In this document: positions 23,587 to 34,908 of the stretch, piece by piece
How positions within the stretch are numbered: the stretch's first letter is position 1
How the letters are laid out: every line of letters starts with the position of its first letter
Source of the DNA: Coix lacryma-jobi var. lacryma-jobi
Taxonomy: Eukaryota; Streptophyta; Magnoliopsida; Poales; Poaceae
NCBI GenBank assembly: GCA_009763385.1
Contig: CM019824.1
Span: 147,071,705-147,135,704 of the forward strand
Direction: 5' to 3'
Length of the DNA stretch: 64,000 nucleotides
Notes under the pieces: model-generated
Seen by the model: only the letters and a program-made list of their open reading frames with translations
What the model was told of the DNA's origin: nothing
Databases searched by the model: none
Made by a program: the position numbers and the translations under genes

Positions 23587-24276
23587 AAGTGGTTTATGGG
23601 GTAAACAACGGGACAGCGACGACATGATGATGATGATGGATGTGTTCGTGCCTAGCGTGACCCGTCGACGTCGGCTTAGGTGGTCACAGACACGGAGCAG
23701 AGTTTGCAAAGCGAGGTTGGAATGTTCCAGACAAAATGCAGGTGGTAGGGCTGAAAACGAAGCGCTGACAATGTATAGACGTCAGCGCGGTGGATTAGCA
23801 TATTATTATCTTATAAACTCAATTGCGCCGTTCTTAAATTAAATACCATTTTTCCAAAAAGAAAAAAGAAAAATAGTACTAGTAAACACTTAGGCCTTGA
23901 TCATGTGATGGATATAAACTAACTAAATATAGCAAAAAGAATAAAAATAATCCAAATTTTAACATGGAGTATGTGCTGCTGTAATGAGGCTGCACAAAAA
24001 ATTTGAGATCAAAAATGAAAAAAATATTTTGCCGAGTGCCTGGTCCTGACACTTGGTAAAGATTTGTCTTTATCGAGTGCTTGACGGGGGCACTCGGCAA
24101 AGAAGGACGGACATTATTTTGGTTAGTGCTAGGTTTTTTAAAACTTTTTGCCTTTGTCGAGTGTCGGATCCAGGGCAATCGGCAAAGCCTTAATATATGG
24201 CAGACGCACTAGTCCGGGCGGGTACTCATTCACGCGCACCCACCCAGCCCCGCGATCGCGCCCACCGCCGCCGCCA

Positions 24277-24296
24277 CCCCCCCCCCCCCCCCCCCC
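24277..24296. repeat. Homopolymer run of 20 C
   Basis: Uninterrupted C20 in the 5' leader of the CACTA element, following CCGCCGCCGCCA. Length is likely to vary between individuals and sequencing reads. Confidence 0.95.
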
Positions 24297-24509
24297 GCCT
24301 CGCACGCCGTGCCGGCCCCACGTCGGCCTTGGCAGAGGAGGAAGAGGAAGGGAGGAGGAAGATGAAGGAGGAAGAAGAAGGAGAAGGAGAAGGAGGAAGC
24401 CACTGCCCCGCCCATCCCACGGTTGTCCGACGTCGGTCGTCGCTCCATGGCTACCTACGCCGACCCTCGCACCGATGACCCTCGGCCTCGCCTGACGACA
24501 CCTAAGGTA

Positions 24510-24615
24510 TGGTAGTTGTTAGTTGTGTTAGTAGTGTTAGTAATAATAGTAGTGTTAGTAGTAGGGTTAATATTAGTAGCAGTAGTGTTAGTAGTAGTGG
24601 TTGTTGTAGTAGTCG
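24510..24615. repeat. Imperfect GTT/GTA trinucleotide-rich tract
   Basis: Roughly 100 bp of GTTAGTAGT-like repetition in the CACTA leader; low-complexity and probably non-coding. Confidence 0.8.
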
Positions 24616-25135
24616 AGATATATGTGGTTGTTGGTCATTGTGTCGTTCTTTTGTTGTAAATTTTGAAAACCTCACCGTGCAGGAGAGGTGCTGCCAAAAT
24701 TGAGTTGGCGGTTTTTTTTTGCAGGAGCCGAGCCAGAGTGACCCTGATCGTCTTCCTCGCTACTGCGGTTCTCCCTACACCGCGTCGCCTCGATCCGGCT
24801 AGTCTGACTTCACCGTCACCCTAGGTATAACCCCTCTTCCCGCATCATTGTCGTAGATCGCGTAACCTAGTTTGGCGTCTCCCATTCAAAAAGGTACAGT
24901 TAAAAGTATGCAAATCTTTGTGTATCTCTAACCGTATCTGTTTCGGATTGTCCACGTTTTCTGGATAGCCTACGGATGCGTAGGTGGGTTAGTTTCCATA
25001 GTTTGCTATGATCCGAGATATGGTTTTGACATCACCTCCATATTGTTCTTCGGATACACAGTCTCCCTGCCAGAACGTGTATCTAGAGAACAACGAGGAG
25101 GTGCTGCCGAAATTCTGTCTCGGATCGGAGTAAAT

Positions 25136-26290
25136 CATGGAAACTAACCTCATTTATGCATCCGCGGGTGGGATTAGGACCTATCCTCACATATTAGATA
25201 TTAGGAACACCATGTATCTGCAATTAATGGTTATATTACTCGTCGATATATATGTTAGAGGATGGATGACCGTTAGTGGATGTACACGGGCCGCAGAAGT
25301 CGGTGTGATTTCACCAATGAATGGATGATGAAGACCGATGCTTTTCTTGAACCATGCATTTGGCAAGGCCGCAAAAGAAGCTACTCTAATTTTGTGTCCC
25401 TGTAGGAATTGTATGTGCAAATAGGAAATGGAAAAACAAGTCAAACATGGGTAAACATCTTCTGAAGCATGGATTTACGTTGGACTATACCCGGTAGATC
25501 CACCATGGTGAAGCGCATCGGATGAGAGAGGAGGTGGTGATACCACGCGTCGAGCATGTTGATGCTGATGCCGAGGTAGCAGACATGTTAGATGAGTATC
25601 AGCAAATACAGTTCATTGAAGGACATGCGGAGGAGACAGAGGCATCTGCACAGGCGTTCTACGACATGACGTCTTTAGCATAGAAATCTGTTCGTCAACT
25701 CAATGTTATTGGACGTGTGATGGGGTTTAAGTCTGAGGTTAACATGAGTCGATAAGCCTTTGATGGTATGTTGGCTATGATTGGCAGCCTGCTATCGAAG
25801 GGCCACGTTCTGCCTAAGAGCATGTATGAGTGCCAAAAACTCCTTGATGGACTTAATATGTCGTACGAGCAAATACATGCTTGTCCGAAAGGGTGTGTTC
25901 TATTTAGGAAAGATTACAAGGATGCAGATTACTGTCCAAAGTGCAAATCCTCCAAATATCTGGAGGTAGACTCTGGTGATGGCCAGAAGAAGCAGCTTAC
26001 GATCCCCGTCAAAATCCTACGGTACCTCCTGTTCGTACCAAGGATCCAACACGGCTATACATGAGCGAGGAATCCGTGAAACAGATGACATGGCATAAAG
26101 AGGGCAAACGATAATCCTGAGAAGCTGGTACATCCGTCTAATGGTGAAGCATGGATCCACTTTGATGGCATTCATCATGAGAAAGATGAAGAGGCTTGCA
26201 ATGTACGTGTTGCGTTGGCAACAGATGGGTTTAATCCTTATGGAATGATGGATGCCCCATACACATATTGGCATGTATTCGTTATCCCCC
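25136..26290 (+). pseudogene. TNP2-type CACTA transposase, N-terminal part, disrupted
   Basis: Translation in shifting frames recovers the N-terminal region of En/Spm TNP2 proteins. The longest clean piece is 25768-26064, with SKGHVLPKSMYECQKLL, QIHACPKGCVLFRKDY and DADYCPKCKSSKY (paired Cys motifs of Transposase_21), followed downstream by WIHFDGIHHEKDEEACNV and LATDGFNPYGM. There are in-frame stops (for example after HGYT) and frameshifts. The catalytic remainder of TNP2 is missing: the sequence passes into second-ORF-like sequence near 26290. Confidence 0.85.
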
Positions 26291-27005
26291 TCAATCTCCT
26301 CTTACACGTCGGCGGCAAGGTCGATCCACGGCCCATACTACGATTCAAGCACCGACAACATTAATGGAGAGGTCGTCATGAGGATAGGAGGCAAGAAGCA
26401 TAGGCGCTACTGGCTTGGTGACGACGTCATCGACATGACCTCTACTCCCACTCTCTTCTAGATCCGAGCACGGAGCACGAGCACGAGCAGAGGCCCGCCC
26501 ATACGGCCACGACCGGACACTGTACAACACCGGGTGACACACTCCAGGTTATTCATGTTTTACTCGTCCTACTTTGATCTTTACATAACTTTATTACCGT
26601 TGCATTATTCTAACATTAGCTTTGCAATATTGTAGGCCCAACTCGAAATAGCAAACAAGAGGAGTGAGGAGCTGGAGGCCGGGCAGCATAGGATGGTAGC
26701 CCAGTTGGGGGCCGAGCGAGAGGCCGAGCGGGAGGCCCAGGAGAAGAGGTTCACAGAAATTCAGTTCATGTAAACTCTTGGGGGCCATACGGGTTTAGCC
26801 GTGCCACCTGGACTAATGGCTCCACCTCGGCCTCCACCTCGTGTAGCTCCGACTCTTGTGAGTAATCTCAAACATACAAGTAATTCCTAGATTAGTTGTT
26901 CAAGTAATCTTGTCTCATGCAATCTTTTCTTCTTTGTGTAGCCTCCGTCGGTGGGTTCGAATAATCCACAAGGCACTCCTCAGCAAGGATGGGGGACTTA
27001 GCCTC
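26291..27005 (+). pseudogene. Remnant of the CACTA second ORF
   Basis: 26300-26530 reads as GEVVMRIGGKKHRRYWLGDD followed by an Arg/Ser/Pro-rich stretch. An intron-like gap leads to a helical LEIANKRSEELEAGQHRMVA and REAEREAQEKRFTEIQF segment (26640-26770), then a Pro-rich tail. This order is typical of the protein encoded downstream of TNP2 in grass CACTA elements. Stop codons interrupt it. Confidence 0.7.
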
Positions 27006-27229
27006 CTTAGTGAGTCACATTTGTATGTCCATATCTTGTTCACTTAGTGATACACTTAGATTTGAGATGAACTTGTTATGATGCACTTGTTTTATTTAAA
27101 CAACTATGATGGACTAGTTTGGATTATGTGATGGACTTGTTTGGATGACTTGTTCAGAGCAATGGATGGAATTATTGTGATATATATGTTGGATGTGACA
27201 AATATGTGAAATATGTGACAATGGATGTG

Positions 27230-27232
<3 letters not shown>

Positions 27233-27278
<46 letters not shown>
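27233..27278. repeat. (AT)n microsatellite
   Basis: About 23 uninterrupted AT units in the 3' part of the CACTA element. Likely polymorphic. Confidence 0.95.
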
Positions 27279-27284
<6 letters not shown>

Positions 27285-28591
27285 ATTACCCTATATATAT
27301 GTGTGTGTGAGAGAGATATTTCATGTTTCTCGTGATGGAATGTAAAAAAGAAAAAAAACATTGTTTTGTGTCGATTTGCCAAGTACAACACTTGACAAAG
27401 AGGTCTTTGCCGAGTACCAAGGCCACGACACTCGACAAATCTAAAAAATATGGTCGCTTTGCCGAGTGTCGTGGCCCTAGTTACTCGGTAACCTGCTGAG
27501 TATCGTGGCCCTGACAGTCGAGAAAGCTAAAAAATATGGTCGCTTTGCCGAGTGTCAGTGCAAGGCACTCGGCAAAGCTGGCAACCCCGTAGCCAATTCC
27601 TAGCTTTGCTGAGCGCCAGAGCCAAGGCACTCGACAAAGATTTTTCAAAAAAAAATTAAAATTCTTTACTAAGCGCCAACGAGGAGACACTCGACAAAGA
27701 TTTTTTTAAAAAAAAATAAATTCTTTGCCGAGTGCCGGCTGGAGGGCACTCCGCAAAGCCACCATCTACGGTGGTGGCGCCGTGACTCCGCATTTTCTTT
27801 GCCAAGAGCCGCCCCAGCACTCGGCTTTGCCGATAGAAATTTTGTCGTACGCTCTTTGCCGAGTGCAGCGCTCGGCAAAGGGTTTATCGATCGGAATTTG
27901 GCCTCGAAAAAGAGCCCGCCTCCGGTAGTGTATAACATATGGATTGGATATAATACACGGTGTATATATAATGTGTTACTTTCACTGCTATAATTTTATA
28001 AATATTTGTGACCATTTGGTGAAAATATTGGAACAAAGCCAATCTGATTATTCTAATTAATATCAATATCGTAAACCAGACTTGTTTTGCTAAACCAATG
28101 CCCAAGTTAAAAATGTTCTCCCTATCGCTAAACTAATACCAATATCAATCCCTATTTTTTGGCTCGATGTCTTTTCCTGGATACTCCCGTTCTTCATTTC
28201 CGAAAAACATCTTTAATTAAATATATATTAAAAAATATATTAATATTTATTATACATAATTAGTATCATTGAAAATGTCTTTAGATATACTTTTTTTTAA
28301 AAAAATAGAGATATAATTGTTGCACATATTTATTACAAATCAAGTTAAACTTGTGGCACGTATATCAACGGCGACAATTATTTAAAGACGAAGAGAGAAT
28401 GTTATTATGACCACCTTTAGTTCTTAAAAAGTTTCTAAATTTTTTTCAAGATTCCCCGTCACACCGAATCTTTAAACGCATGCATAAAGCACTAAATGTA
28501 GGTAAAAAATAATTAATTGTACTTTTAGTCTATTCATGTCGAGACGAATCTTTTGAGCCTTAGTCCATGTTTGGATAAAGTTTATCAAATA

Positions 28592-29132
28592 CTCCCTCTG
28601 TCCATGAATACTTGTATTCCTAGAAGATTTAAGACAGATTAGTGTGTCAAATAAAAGACCATTCTACCCTCTAGTCATCTGAGTTCTAGCATTTACTCTT
28701 GCACGTCTAGCGATGTCTGGCTCTTCGGTTGAAGACTGAGAGCAAGGCTAATAATACAACCATCAAGCTGGCTGTAAGAATCCTTACAGCCTTCTCCCAG
28801 CCCGCTTGTACAGTGGCTAGTGCTTCATATTTAATACATGGCCCACTCATCACTCTCACAGAGTTTCTCGGTTCTTGTGTCGAAGCCGGCTGTAAACTTA
28901 CAGCCCGCTTCTCTTCTCTTTCTTCTTCTCTCTCCTCCACCTCTGCATTTAGCCGGCTTACAGCCGGTTATTATACTTGCTCTGATGGAGGGGTGCATTT
29001 AATTCAAAATTCAGAAATGCGGGCTTTGTTAAATGAGATGGGGGACTCCGAGGAACTCGTCCACTCCAGAAATACAAGCTTTTGTGGACAAATATTTGGG
29101 CCAGGAATACAAGTATTCACAGACGGAGGGAG
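28592..29132. mobile_element. Stowaway MITE, itself interrupted
   Basis: CTCCCTCTGTCCATGAATAC at the left and GTATTCACAGACGGAGGGAG at the right form TIRs, with TA outside each (28590-28591 and 29133-29134). Without the inner insertion it is about 295 bp. An extra CTCCGTA follows the right TA before host sequence resumes, possibly a footprint of an earlier event. Confidence 0.87.
28740..28982. mobile_element. Innermost MITE (243 bp) inside the Stowaway
   Basis: TIRs GAGCAAGGCTAATAAT and GAGCAAGTATAATAA (read inward), with repeated GGCTGTAAG/CTTACAGCC palindromes next to them. TGA lies on both sides (28737-28739, 28983-28985). Third level of a three-deep nest. The superfamily is uncertain. Confidence 0.82.
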
Positions 29133-29718
29133 TACTCCGTAATAACGAAAGTGCTATAGTATCACTATGCAAAAATCTAAACAAGGCCTATGGGTGAACT
29201 ACATGTGTCACCTGCTAGCATCTGTACAGACCACCGATCTGGTCATGAGCCAAGTTCTCTCTGACACATCCCACCGAATTAGTAACGGTTGCAATATCAC
29301 TTTATATTTCAGCTGGCACAGCTTCTCTAACAATTTCACGAGCTGTTTAAAGTTGTTTTGTGCAAAATAGATATTTTTTTATATAGACATGTGCGAAACG
29401 AGTATGTCTTACAAATTAAGATTGCATAAATCAGTATGACTTTTACTAAAGAGGAAACTCGAAACTTTGCTTATTGGGAAATCATGAATTTCAGAGGGCA
29501 GCTCCGATCCATGGTTGACAACTTGACATGAGCGAACCAGGAGGCCGATTCTTCCATCAGATCGCTCTCAACTGGCCGGGTGTCTGGCTCAGCCGCCAGC
29601 CCGCCACTGAATCCGCGTGCATCACTATACAAAGCACACGATGGTGAGGTCCAGCAGATGTCCAGAGCGGGATCCTGAGTAGTCAGTACCGATGTCCGAA
29701 GTCAATGTTGAACCTATA

Positions 29719-32216
29719 AGAGCAACTTCAGCCCAGCAGGGAAATTGAGTCTTTACTTTTTTCAATGCATGTTGACCCCTAAAAAATAGAGACCCAAATT
29801 TGCTTCTAACTTGAGCCCAACACCCCGTTGCTACCCCTCCAGCCCAGTCCCAAATTCGCTCTGCTCCCCGGCCGCACGCCAGCAGCACCGACATCCCGCC
29901 CGCGCCGGCGCACCCCGCCCGCGCTGGCAGCACCGGCGTTCCAGCGCCCGTGGAGCACGCCGCGTCCGGAGCCTCCACGCCTGCGCCTGCGCGCGCGTGG
30001 TGTCCGATGTGAGGACGGCGGCGGCATGCGCACGGAGGAGCAGGAGCAGGCGACACTTCATGACGACGATGAAGGCGAAGGTTTCGATGGGGTCGGACGG
30101 GCCCTCGCCGGCGGGCGGCGTCCACCGGAACTCGCACCATGTTGGCGAGCATGAGCTGGATGTGGTGCACGCCGAGCGTGGTGGCAGGGCAGATGCGCCT
30201 GCTGCCGGTGCCGAAGGGCATCATGCGCAGCGCGCGGGTGCCCGTGATGTCGGTGTCGAAGCCATGGCCGCCCTCCAGGAACCGCTCCGGCCGCCAGGCC
30301 TCTGGGTCTGGCCACGTCGCCGGGTTCTCCGTCACCCACGCCGTGTAGAACTCCACGCTGGCGTCCACGGGGACACGGTACTACTACTGCTACAGGATGA
30401 AATGAAGAAAATGGATTTTCCCACTTCATTTACTATCCCACCTGATACCATTATCTGTAGTATCATGCCAAAGAAAGAAAACAGCTCACGATGTCTCTTT
30501 ATTTGATAACTCTGAATGTAGTGATACAATCTTTGGAGCTCAAATTATGTCGATTTGATTCAGTAGTGATACAACTAATTAACTGGATGAGTATAGCTTC
30601 GAGTGATGATCAATTTTGTTTATAGGATCAAAGTTTTAATCGGCTTGAATTAATCACCATTGTCTTCTGAAGATTTGGCATCTTCCCTGACTGTTTCTGA
30701 AACCTGAACAGCAGTGCCCCCTTTTGCTTCTTCTGCCTGTAACTCTGAATCCAATTGGTTTAAGGCTCAACTAATTGTCCCTTCTGGTAAAGCTTCGGTT
30801 CAATGACAAGATTAGCCGAGTGGAGAGATTGAACGTTTGTGCTATAGATTAGACTATGTAAGGACTGTCCAGACCTTAATTGGAGACAGCTAATTCTAAA
30901 AAAATAATCAAAATAGAATTGGATTAAGTAAGACCCTACTGTGACTGAAACAAGTTACTGAGATGAAACTAAAAGAAATCATACTATCACATATTCACAT
31001 TAGCAAACTTCTTGATGCTAACAGGACATTTTCACATTAGCAAACTGAAGATAGATAAGCAACTTGATAGATATCCACTAACTCCAGACAAAGTTGTTTA
31101 CCTCCAGATTTCTCACAAAGGCCCTCCACAAGCCCCTCAATTATTACCCCTCCAAAAGACTAGTACCTTGCAGAGACAGATCAAAACATAGGATGCTAGT
31201 AAAGTAGAAAGGCAATAGATGCTATCAAGCCTATGTTGAGCAATTGGCCAAAAGGGTACACACCCAATAAGTAATGATGCATTATTTGTGTCTTTGTTGT
31301 ACAAGTTTGCATGAAAATAACAAGGGTCAGTGAATCAGTATTTCTGTTTCAGTCACCGTTGACTGAAACTCTTAAAATCTGAGGTTTCAGATAGCTTCCG
31401 GCACTGAATTTCTGCAGTGAGTGCAGTTTCATAAGCAAAAATTCAGAAAAACTCCATCTTGTGATCCAAGCCAAATTAGTGCATATTCCTGTAACCAAAA
31501 TCGAAGGGTGCATGAAGATCTACCCAGATGACACTTGTTGGACATTTTTTTTGAACTTCTTGTTGGACATTTTAACATATACAAAGAGTTAAGATGCTAC
31601 TCCATAAGTGCAGCTCAGCTGCTTAATAAGCAGGTCCAATACTGCAAACCTTCAGAATTCTCTGCAAGATTCAGGTCAACATATGGAGCCATCCATCCAG
31701 TCATCACTACACATACAGGAATTGAGATAAAAAAAACCAAACCCAAATTTCAGAACAAAAGCCTAGTGGCAATCTGAAGGCTGCTTTCATATAGTGATGA
31801 TTGTACCATTTGAAGCACATTTTTTCAGTTCCATGTCTAAACTGCTACTTTCTTATGTGTCTATTACAGTAGCTGAGCCGTTTTCAGACAAGTACCAGCT
31901 TGCACACTGACAATCAGTTTTCAGAAAAAAAGATAGGCAGATGCATAACAAAATACTACATATATTTCTGTACAAGGTACTACATAGATGCCTAGTGCAT
32001 ACAGCCACACCATTCAGATGGCACCTTGTGATCCACCTTCTTGCAGCTTCTAGTTGATCCACCTTGTGATTTGCACTGTGTGCCTCTTGACTGTGGCATC
32101 CCGTCATAGGCAACACTTGGTGGAGCCAACAAATTGTCTTCCAAATCTAAGCTTGTCAAGCGAGAAAGGTTGCCAAAGAGAGGTTCTCAATTTACATGTT
32201 GGGCTAGAGTTGCTCT
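29719..32216. mobile_element. 2.5-kb TIR element carrying a P450 fragment
   Basis: TIRs of about 33 bp: TAAGAGCAACTTCAGCCCAG at the left and TAAGAGCAACTCTAGCCCAA (reverse complement of the right end). The uninterrupted target can be read in copy A' at 48172-48176 (GAACCTAGGGGGACGG). The TSD is unclear, perhaps TA. The left third carries cytochrome P450 coding sequence; the rest (30440-32160) shows no recognisable gene. A gene fragment inside TIRs suggests Pack-type capture. Confidence 0.8.
29990..30395 (-). pseudogene. Cytochrome P450 C-terminal fragment (CYP77/CYP89-like)
   Basis: The minus strand reads YRVPVDASVEFYTAWV, then NPATWPDPEAWRPERFLEGG (the PERF motif), MMPFGTGSRRICPATTLG (haem-binding loop with its Cys) and HIQLMLANMV. 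The loop has one extra residue, GTGSRRIC where the family has G-x-G-R-R-x-C. A single-base loss just after MV shifts the frame; the tail (EFRWTPPAGEGPSDPIETFA) continues in another frame. Only this terminal part of the roughly 500-aa protein is present. Not a working enzyme. It lies inside the TIR element at 29719-32216. Confidence 0.88.
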
Positions 32217-32740
32217 TAGAGGGGCGGTTCGGAGCGCCCCCATTCCTGACCCTCTGCCCCATCAACGGTAAAAGAAGTTCACGGATCGAACCTGATCCAT
32301 TCCACGCTTTGCTTGGCCCGCACAAACCACGGTTAGCCGTGGATCGAACCGCAGCCAACCCACGTATGTATGTATCGCCGTTGCTCATCTACACGGGATC
32401 AAATACAGTGCCAGTACGTATTACGATATACATCCATCAATTAGTTAATCTACTACAAAAATATGTGGTAACTAGTCTCCAAAGGCTAAAAGCCCTGCAC
32501 CTAGATAGCTAGACAATCTAGTGGCCAAGAAACCTGCTCATTTGAAAAAAAATTAGGGAACATTCATTACAGAAAATGGTTGTTTTCGCTGACCCAAAAA
32601 CTGGAAGCAGGAACATCCATTACTGAAATGACTGAATATTAACAAATAGCTACATTTCAGTGCGCTGAAAACATTCTAGCATGAGCAAATAGTTTAATAC
32701 TTCAGAACATTTATTACAGAAAAATATTCCCATTGCAAAC

Positions 32741-33542
32741 TGTTGGGGCGGTACCCCAATTGCAGGGACCCCGCTTCCGCACGAAAGTATTTTCGGCGAA
32801 TCCCTTGTCGAACGGAAGCAACTATGAGCTGAATACTTTCAAGCGATATGAACAGTAGACGATTAGGAACGAATGTGGTCCACCGAGCAATGATGCTTTC
32901 GGCCGAATACGTTCTCGAACGAATACGATGCTGCTAGTCGGTTTCAATCAGCTGTGCGGCGATAGTTTTCCTTCTGGGCGAAAGCGCTTTCGTTTTCCAA
33001 AGTCGGTGGAGAGACGACACTTTCGCCCGAAAGCACTTTCGACCGAAGCGATAGTTTCCCTTCCGGGTGAAAGTGCTTTAGTCTTCCAAAGTTGGTGGAG
33101 AGATGACGCTTTCGCCCGAAAGCACTTTCGTCCATAAGTGATGGCTTTTGAATGTCTTCGTGTAGGTCCATGGCAAAGGAGGGCCCATTTGTCGGAAGGA
33201 GGCCGCTCGACGGATGGAGAGTAGATGGGGCCACCTCGGCATTGGTGTACGGAAATACCCTCCCGATGGCAGAGACACTTTATCCAAAAGAGTAGTTAGA
33301 AGGGCATTGTAGTACTTGTAAACGAAGAGTAGTTGGAAGGGTATTTCCGTACTCGTAAAGACTGCATAATTAATATATATAGGCCGACCTCCCCTATGGA
33401 AGGAGAGGGCCAAGAGGATTATTGTTCACTCTTCTTGTTCTACTGTTGGCTCGCATTTGTGAGTCTACCATTCGCTTTCCTGTTTGTTTGCATTCGTTCA
33501 AGCAACGACCTGCTGTTTTAGGGTTTCGGCTCTAAAACAACA
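32741..33542 (+). repeat. 5' LTR of Ty3 element, copy A
   Basis: TGTTGGGGCGGTACCCCA to CTAAAACAACA. Contains repeated CGAAAGCGCTTTCG / CGAAAGCACTTTCG palindromes (32760-33135) and a TATATATA motif near 33376 downstream of them. Confidence 0.88.
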
Positions 33543-33560
33543 TTGGCGCCCACCGTGGTT
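33543..33560 (+). promoter_or_regulatory. Primer binding site of Ty3 element, copy A
   Basis: TTGGCGCCCACCGTGG starts right after the 5' LTR, where Gypsy elements carry the tRNA-primer complement. The same sequence follows the LTR in copy A' at 55106. The tRNA was not identified. Confidence 0.7.
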
Positions 33561-33576
33561 GTTGCCTGAGCTTACC

Positions 33577-34908
33577 ATGACACCAAGGAAAGGGTCAAAA
33601 GCGGTAGATCTCCAAGAAACCGATAGGGGTGGTGGCGACGACCTTAACCGCCCTTGGCACGGTTACGGCAGCCGCCCCCACAGCCACACTTCCACCAAAC
33701 GTCAACGTTACCACTTCAACAGCCGGTGCGGGCGCAGTTCCGCCGGGGACTCAGTTGCCGGTAGGCGCTTCAATGAGTCAAGGCGCACCGTCACTGGTCC
33801 AACAACCTTCGGCAGGGAAGAAACACCAGACGGGCATGTCCGGAACGCGAGTGATGAAGATGAAGACACCGACAATGAAGTTACCAGACACGCTCAAGCC
33901 CTCAAAAAATTGGTCGGTTACCAAGAGGAGATACAAAGACTACAACATCAAGCAGAGCAGAACAAACGCAAAATGTCATTCGCCAAGCGGAAGCGCAAAG
34001 AATGGAATTGGCAGGCAGGTACATGAGTTTCAGAGAGCCGATAGGGTCCCATTTCCAGGGTTTCCAGATAACATTGTCTTACCACCTCATGAACTACCAC
34101 CCGCATTCGATGATGCTATCGATGGAACTTCGCCACTTTCGAGAGAATTGCAAGTGCATCCTTGGGCGATCAACTACAAGCCTCAGATCCCAACTTTCGG
34201 CGGAAAGTCCAATCCATGAAATTTTTTGGCAAGCTACGAAACAGTTGTGTTTTCGGCAAGAGGAGATAGCCAGGCATTGGCCAAATCCCTCATTCTGGCA
34301 GTTGAAGATGTAGCTCACGATTGGTACACATCGCTCAAGCCGTTGTCCATCTATTCATGGGCCTAGCTTAAAGAAGAATTGCTCGCGACTTTCCAAGGCT
34401 TTCGAGCGGATGTCAAAACGGCTTGCGACCTCATGAATTGCACACAACAAGATGACGAACCACTGTCTGAATACCTCAAACGTTTCATTCAACTAAAGGC
34501 TCAAGCTCCGAATGTGCCGGAAGCAGTAGTGATCGCCGCAACCGTCGAAGGGCTGGCGACGGGACAATGTGCAACGCATTTGTCCAGGAAGCCACCTAAC
34601 TCGGTCAAAGAACTGTTCGAGATAATGAACGGTTATGCAAGGTCAGATGATGACTTTCGGCGTCGTAAAACAGCACGTTTCGCGCAAAGGCAGATGATGA
34701 AAGCGGTGCATCCGCCGCAAGTGTCAAACCAGAGAAATGTGAGGCCCTTTCGCTCAATCAACACATTGCAGGAAGAATCTACCCAGTCCGCCGTGGATCC
34801 AGAGAGAGTGGCCCCGAATAGCTACCAACAGTCCAGAGCGTTCGAGCATCCGACTCACGGGAGCCGCGACAGAAGGGGACCAGGCAGAGGAAGTAAACCC
34901 CCATATTC
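33577..34908 (+). pseudogene. Ty3/gypsy gag pseudogene, copy A
   Basis: Starts MTPRKGSKAVDLQ. The frame breaks near 33628 and again around 34216, and a stop lies near 34366 (TAG in GGGCCTAGCTT). The Retrotrans_gag domain is clear in the last part (34379-34900): FQGFRADVKTACDLMNC, DEPLSEYLKRFIQLKAQAP and LSRKPPNSVKELFEIMNGYA. No zinc knuckle or protease remains; the frame runs directly into LTR sequence. Confidence 0.85.

Larger units (their letters stand above)
24020..27930 (+). mobile_element. Collapsed CACTA (En/Spm) element
   Basis: The right end is CCGGAGGCGGGC-complementary and terminates ...CCGGTAGTG at 27930 (CACTACCGG on minus). Both sides carry many short inverted copies of TTTGCCGAGTGC / GCACTCGGCAAA (24028-24190 and 27360-27880), the usual subterminal transposase-binding repeats of this superfamily. 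Between them are remnants of TNP2 and of the second ORF. The left CACTA terminus was not found, so the left limit is approximate and the element may be truncated. Confidence 0.85.
28421..29191. mobile_element. GGCCTTGTTTAG-type MITE, copy 4, split by a Stowaway
   Basis: The left part 28421-28591 and right part 29133-29191 together make one member of the family, ending ATCTAAACAAGGCC. It is absent at the equivalent place in copy A' (before 46236), so it arrived after the duplication or was lost there. A 541-bp Stowaway splits it. Confidence 0.82.

Noticed and set aside
29625..30368. 247-codon frame with P450 motifs as a functional gene
   Set aside because: It has only the C-terminal part, an extra residue in the haem loop and a frameshift right after, and no N-terminal half nearby.
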